Source: Acidobacteriota bacterium (GTDB taxonomy: Bacteria > Acidobacteriota > Terriglobia > Bryobacterales > Bryobacteraceae). Taken from it: a stretch of DNA of 64,000 nt. Where the stretch lies: positions 288,635 through 352,634 of the forward strand of contig JAFDVZ010000015.1 in assembly GCA_018268715.1 (NCBI GenBank), read 5' to 3'. Every line of letters starts with the position of its first letter. Within the stretch, counting starts at the first letter, position 1. Of this stretch, positions 60,386-64,000 are shown piece after piece. Below the pieces are notes generated by a model that had not been told where the DNA came from, made no database searches, and saw only the letters and a program-made list of their open reading frames with translations. The position numbers and the translations under genes were made by a program.

Positions 60386-61672
60386 ATGCTGAACGGACGC
60401 TTCCGCTGGGCGCTGATCGGGTGGATGTTCGCCATCAGCGCCATTGCGTATCTGGATCGGGTGAACATCTCCATCGCGGGCCACGCGATCCAACAGGAAT
60501 TGCACTTCGACAACATCCAGTTGGGATGGGTGTTCAGCGCGTTTGTGGCTGGATACGCGCTGTTTCAGGCGCCGGGCGGGCGGTTGGCGGACCGGTTCGG
60601 TCCGCGCAAGACGCTGGCGCTGGGCACGGTGTGGTGGGGCGTGTTCACGGCGTTGACGGCGATGGCGCCGCCGGCGGTGGCGAGCGTGCTGTGGCTGTTC
60701 CTGGCGGTCCGCTTCCTGCTCGGGTTGGGGGAGGCGGTGGTTTATCCTTCGTCGAACCGGCTGGTGGCGGCGTGGATTCCTTCGCAGGAACGCGGTCTGG
60801 CCAATGGGTTGATCTTCGCGGGGGTGGGCGCCGGGGCCGGCGTCACGCCTCCGCTGATCACGTATGTGATGGTGAATTATGGCTGGCGATGGTCCTTCTG
60901 GATCAGCGCTATTCTCGGGCTGGGGGCGGGCGCAGTGTGGTTTCTGCTGGCGCGCGATCGTCCGGACGAGCATCCGCTGGTGACGGCGGGGGAACGCGAG
61001 CTGATCCGGCGGGGGTTGCCCGCGCAGAGCGCCGCACAGGGCGCGGCCGTGCTGCCTTGGCGCACGATTCTGGGCAGTAAAGACGTGCTGGCGCTGACGC
61101 TGAGTTACTTCACGTTCGGCTATGTCTCCTACATATTCTTCACCTGGTTTTTTATCTATCTCAACACTGTGCGTGGGCTGGATCTGAAGTCGAGTTCGTA
61201 TTACGGGATGCTGCCGTTTCTGGCGATGACGACGTGCTCGCCGATTGGCGGATGGCTCAGCGACCGGTTGAGCCGGCGCTTCGGCAAGCGCGTCGGGCGG
61301 TGCTTTGTCTCGTCGGCGAGCATTGGGCTGGCGGCGGTGTTTATCGGGATCGGGACGCAGGCGGCCGATGCCCGGGTGGCGACTCTGGTGTTGGCGGGCG
61401 GCGCGGGCGCGCTGTATCTTTCGACCAGTTCGTTCTGGTCCGTGACGGCGGACCTGGCTGGCGGATCGGCGGGCACGGTGTCCGGGTTGATGAATATGGG
61501 CAATCAGATCGGGGGCGTGTTGACGGCTTCGTTGACGCCTGTGATCGCGGCCCGTTTCGGGTGGGCGGCGTCGTTTCTGGCGGCGGCGGCGTTGTGCGTG
61601 GCGGGCTCCCTGGCGTGGCTCGCGGTGGATCCCGACCGGCAGTTGGGACATCACGAGACTAGTCGCAGCTAG
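60386..61672 (+). CDS. MFS transporter, ACS (anion:cation symporter) type
   Basis: 428 residues and 12 predicted helices. LDRVNISIAGHAIQQELHFD at the first helix, GGRLADRFGPRKTL as the MFS signature between helices 2 and 3, and the ACS-type PSSNRLVAAWIPSQERGLANG. Members carry hexuronates, galactonate, tartrate or phthalate. It starts 13 bases after the RraA-like gene, so it probably imports the acid that this operon breaks down. Confidence 0.9.
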   Translation: MLNGRFRWALIGWMFAISAIAYLDRVNISIAGHAIQQELHFDNIQLGWVFSAFVAGYALFQAPGGRLADRFGPRKTLALGTVWWGVFTALTAMAPPAVASVLWLFLAVRFLLGLGEAVVYPSSNRLVAAWIPSQERGLANGLIFAGVGAGAGVTPPLITYVMVNYGWRWSFWISAILGLGAGAVWFLLARDRPDEHPLVTAGERELIRRGLPAQSAAQGAAVLPWRTILGSKDVLALTLSYFTFGYVSYIFFTWFFIYLNTVRGLDLKSSSYYGMLPFLAMTTCSPIGGWLSDRLSRRFGKRVGRCFVSSASIGLAAVFIGIGTQAADARVATLVLAGGAGALYLSTSSFWSVTADLAGGSAGTVSGLMNMGNQIGGVLTASLTPVIAARFGWAASFLAAAALCVAGSLAWLAVDPDRQLGHHETSRS

Positions 61673-61702
61673 ATGTGAGACGCATCTAGTAGCTTTCTAC
61701 TA
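61669..61702 (+). terminator. Tandem overlapping hairpins after the MFS gene
   Basis: CTAGATG/CATCTAG (61669-61675, 61683-61689) begins at the MFS stop codon, and TAGTAG/CTACTA (61687-61692, 61697-61702) overlaps it, followed by TTTG. The two stems cannot form together. It may end part of the transcript or regulate the downstream genes. Confidence 0.45.
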
Positions 61703-61748
61703 TTTGAGACCAACGGGTCCCTTGATAGACTTCTGAGCCGAGGAGCCC

Positions 61749-62660
61749 GTGATGAATTCGGCGGAGTGGCGCGTCACCGTTGTTGTCGACAATCAGGCGG
61801 GCGACGGGCTTACGGCCGAGCACGGGTTTTCCTGCTGGATTGAGTCGGCGGACCTGCGCGTTGTGTTCGATACGGGGCAGGGGCCCGCCTTCGCGACGAA
61901 TGCCGCCCGGCTGGGCGTTGCGCTGGAGCAGGCCAACGCCATCGTTCTGAGCCACGGCCATTACGATCACACGGGCGGGGTCTCCGCGGCGCTCCGGAAG
62001 GCGAACCGGGCGCGGGTCTATATCCATCCGCTTGGCTTCGAGGCGAAGTACTGGCGCACTGACGGTGGGGCTCCGCGAGTCATATCGATGCCGGAGGGCG
62101 TGGCGTCGGATCTGCTTGAACGGAATTACGAGTTGAGGTGCGGGACTGGCGCGCGGACGATCGGCCCGGGCGCGCACTTGACCGGCGAGATTCCAAGGCG
62201 GACCCCGTTCGAGGATCCTGGACGGGAGTTTTTCCTGGATGCGGCGGGCGCTGAGCCCGATGGGCTGAAGGACGATCAGGCGCTGTATCTGGACACCCCC
62301 CGGGGTACGGTGGTGGTGCTTGGATGCGCGCATTCCGGGGCGGTGAACACCCTCGAGTATGTATCGGAATTGACCGGCGGGAGGCAGATTCACGCGGTGG
62401 TGGGCGGGATGCATCTGTTGCAGGCTTCCGCGGAACGAGTGGACCGGACCGCCGAGGCGTTGATCCGCCTGGGCGTCGGCGTGGTGGCGCCTTGTCATTG
62501 CACCGGCGCGCGGGCGGCGTCGTTGTTGCGCGAGCGGTTGGGCGAACGCGTGGTCGACTGCGGGGCCGGGGCCAGGTTTGAATTCAATGCAGATGAAACG
62601 CGGTGCGCGTGGGGCGGGGCGAAGGCTCGCGCTCACTCACCGGTAGACAAAGGAGACTGA
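61749..62660 (+). CDS. Metallo-beta-lactamase-fold hydrolase
   Basis: 303 residues from GTG 61749 (ATG 61752 follows; GAGGAG upstream). The zinc motif is SHGHYDHTGG, with later ligands in GCAHSG and GGMHLL. It matches the group annotated as 7,8-dihydropterin-6-yl-methyl-4-(beta-D-ribofuranosyl)aminobenzene-phosphate synthase-like, but in this context it may be a lactonase or hydrolase of the RraA/MFS pathway. The RidA start follows 2 bases after its stop. Confidence 0.87.
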   Translation: MMNSAEWRVTVVVDNQAGDGLTAEHGFSCWIESADLRVVFDTGQGPAFATNAARLGVALEQANAIVLSHGHYDHTGGVSAALRKANRARVYIHPLGFEAKYWRTDGGAPRVISMPEGVASDLLERNYELRCGTGARTIGPGAHLTGEIPRRTPFEDPGREFFLDAAGAEPDGLKDDQALYLDTPRGTVVVLGCAHSGAVNTLEYVSELTGGRQIHAVVGGMHLLQASAERVDRTAEALIRLGVGVVAPCHCTGARAASLLRERLGERVVDCGAGARFEFNADETRCAWGGAKARAHSPVDKGD

Positions 62661-62662
62661 TT

Positions 62663-63142
62663 GTGACGATTCCTGAGGTGTTGGAAGCGGCGGCGAATGC
62701 GACCGCTATCGATAAGCGGGCTATCAGCGCCCTGGACGTGCTGAATGAGGCCTATTGCTACGACAAGCCGAGTTCGTTTTCGCGAGGGCTGCGCATTCAG
62801 TTGGGCGAGCTGGTGGTGCTGCTGATCTCCGGCACGGCGAGCGTGGATGAGAATGGCGCTTCCGTGCACATCGGCGATTTTCGCGCACAATGCCGGCGCA
62901 CTTATTCCAACATCACCCGGCTTCTGGAGTCGGAAGGCGCGACGTGGAAGGACATCGTACGGACCAGTTGCTATCTGCGTGATATCGATCGCGACTATGC
63001 CGCGTTCAACGAGGAACGAACCGCTTTCTTCGCCGAACAGGGGCTGGATCCGCTGCCGGCGTCGACCGGGATTCAGGCTAAGTTGTGCCGCCCGGAATTG
63101 CTGGTGGAGATCGAGGCGATCGCGATGTTCCGGCGTGGTTAG
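62663..63142 (+). CDS. RidA (YjgF)-family protein
   Basis: 159 residues from GTG 62663 (AGGAGA six bases upstream; TTG 62661 also possible). FSRGLRIQLGELVVLLISGTAS and SCYLRDIDRDYAAFNEERTAFF are typical; the C-terminal Arg-Pro-Glu-Leu-Leu-Val-Glu-Ile-Glu segment carries the conserved Arg and Glu. It has a longer N-terminus than E. coli RidA. RidA hydrolyses reactive enamines; here it may act as a catabolic deaminase. Confidence 0.88.
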   Translation: MTIPEVLEAAANATAIDKRAISALDVLNEAYCYDKPSSFSRGLRIQLGELVVLLISGTASVDENGASVHIGDFRAQCRRTYSNITRLLESEGATWKDIVRTSCYLRDIDRDYAAFNEERTAFFAEQGLDPLPASTGIQAKLCRPELLVEIEAIAMFRRG

Positions 63143-63159
63143 CGCGGCTCGGATTGTGG

Positions 63160-64000
63160 ATGTCGCTTGTGTCCTACTTTCGAATCCTGTTGACGGCTGC
63201 GCTGGTTTCCGGAGTCGCGCTCACGGCGTATGAGGATGCTCATCCGGCCGGGGCCGCGAAGCCGGTGGGCTCGGCGGATCTGTCCGCTTATGCGCCTGGG
63301 TATGGCGGCGTTGTGCTGACTGAGGTTCCGGCGGCGGTTCCGGGCAGGGCCACGGGGCGGGGCTTGCGCTCGGAATACGGCGACGGCGGCAGGCTGGTGC
63401 TGCTTTCCAAAGACGGGTCGACGCGGGTGTTGACTTCCGACTTCGATAGCGCCGCGGATCCTTCGGTTTCGATGGACGGGAAGCGGATTTTGTTTGCCGC
63501 GAAGAGGGACCGGAGCGACGTCTGGAATATCTTCGAGATGTCCGCGGATGGTTCGGGTTTGCGTCAGATCACGCGCGAGTTGGGCAATTGCCGCAAGCCG
63601 ATGCATCAATCGGCGCTGTTCTATCTGAACGATGCGAGGCCCTCCTATCAGTTGACGTTCGTCACCGATGTGGATGGGGAAATGAACGAGTCGGGCGAGG
63701 GCGTCGCTACGAATCTCTACTCGGCGCGATTCGATGGGTCGGGATTGCGCCGCCTGACTTATGGTGTCTCGGCCAGCTACGACCCGTTTCAGATGGATGA
63801 TGGCCGGATCCTTTTCTCTAACTGGCAGCGCAGTCATTTGGCCTATGGGCCAAGGGGGCGGATTGATTTGTTCGCCGCGCACCTGGATGGAACCGACTAT
63901 GCCGCTTTCTCCGGCTCGCAAGGCAGGCGGGTCAAACATATGGCCTGCGTGACGGCGAAACGGATGGTGGTGTTTGTTGAATCCGATGCGGCGCTTGCGG
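63160..64000 (+). CDS. Exported PD40/TolB-like beta-propeller protein, partial
   Basis: ATG 63160 is in frame to the right window edge, about 280 residues. A signal peptide (MSLVSYFRILLTAALVSGVAL) is followed by DPSVSMDGKRILFAAKRD and similar blades (DPFQMDDGRILFSNW, MSADGSGLRQIT) typical of WD40-like/PD40 propellers. Family members often precede or accompany outer-membrane or peptidase genes, so more of the protein is needed to judge. It starts 17 bases after the RidA gene. Confidence 0.8.
   Translation, partial: MSLVSYFRILLTAALVSGVALTAYEDAHPAGAAKPVGSADLSAYAPGYGGVVLTEVPAAVPGRATGRGLRSEYGDGGRLVLLSKDGSTRVLTSDFDSAADPSVSMDGKRILFAAKRDRSDVWNIFEMSADGSGLRQITRELGNCRKPMHQSALFYLNDARPSYQLTFVTDVDGEMNESGEGVATNLYSARFDGSGLRRLTYGVSASYDPFQMDDGRILFSNWQRSHLAYGPRGRIDLFAAHLDGTDYAAFSGSQGRRVKHMACVTAKRMVVFVESDAALA

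Noticed and set aside
59669-61654. Minus-strand frame of 661 codons opposite the RraA and MFS genes
   Set aside because: It is rich in Arg, His, Pro and Gln, a typical antisense shadow of GC-rich genes, and both plus-strand genes have full family motifs.

Overview
The window is a contiguous piece of a GC-rich Gram-negative chromosome. LptD, a large TonB-dependent receptor and many exported enzymes with Tat- or Sec-type leaders show an outer membrane. The receptor with an N-terminal carboxypeptidase-regulatory domain, the STGPKT-type protein, the Reg_prop sensor kinase, the Gfo/Idh and sugar-isomerase pair with twin-arginine leaders, and the LRR and TPR proteins together suggest Acidobacteriota, perhaps the Bryobacterales/Solibacter group. 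That assignment is an inference from gene content. No rRNA, tRNA, insertion sequence, phage or CRISPR array was seen. Coding density is very high: no gap exceeds about 200 bases, and many neighbours overlap by 4 bases.

Left part (1-15.1 kb): a GT-C membrane glycosyltransferase cut by the window edge; a papain-like protease with a small partner; an RDD membrane protein divergent from lptD; a sugar block (GH32 fructan hydrolase, Gfo/Idh oxidoreductase, xylose-isomerase-like protein); a NUDIX hydrolase and an M28 peptidase; then the arginine operon argF-argH-argR, read leftwards from a promoter that carries two ARG boxes.

Middle (15.1-38.8 kb): an LRR protein facing a coupled TIR/TPR gene pair; a MarR-YceI-pirin module with a shared operator-like sequence; a TlpA-like thiol-disulfide protein and a site-2-type protease; a coupled operon of S9 peptidase, pentapeptide protein, PIG-L deacetylase and MobA-like nucleotidyltransferase; a leftward TPR/dual glycosyltransferase/radical SAM-SPASM set; a rightward cupin/YggS/glycosyltransferase/CocE set; an aldo-keto-reductase-like protein that seems to lack its catalytic residues; and a FetA-FetB-AhpD-like operon that looks like an iron-efflux and peroxide module.

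Right part (38.8-64 kb): DUF1385 protein and prfA, a Reg_prop sensor kinase, and prmC fused to it by a 4-base overlap; dinB; the miaB-BFN-YdcF block; a SusC-like receptor with a clear promoter region and a strong terminator; DUF2252; the STGPKT-type protein; a MocR regulator divergent from a cupin; a 935-residue C45 acyltransferase fused to an M1-like tail; and a catabolic-looking run of RraA, ACS-type MFS transporter, metallo-beta-lactamase-fold protein and RidA, ending in a truncated propeller protein.

The items most worth a second look are the TIR/TPR pair with its hairpin at the start codon, the C45-M1 fusion, the ARG-box promoter, the MarR operator pair, the radical SAM/glycosyltransferase set, and the -10 hexamers that sit almost against start codons.
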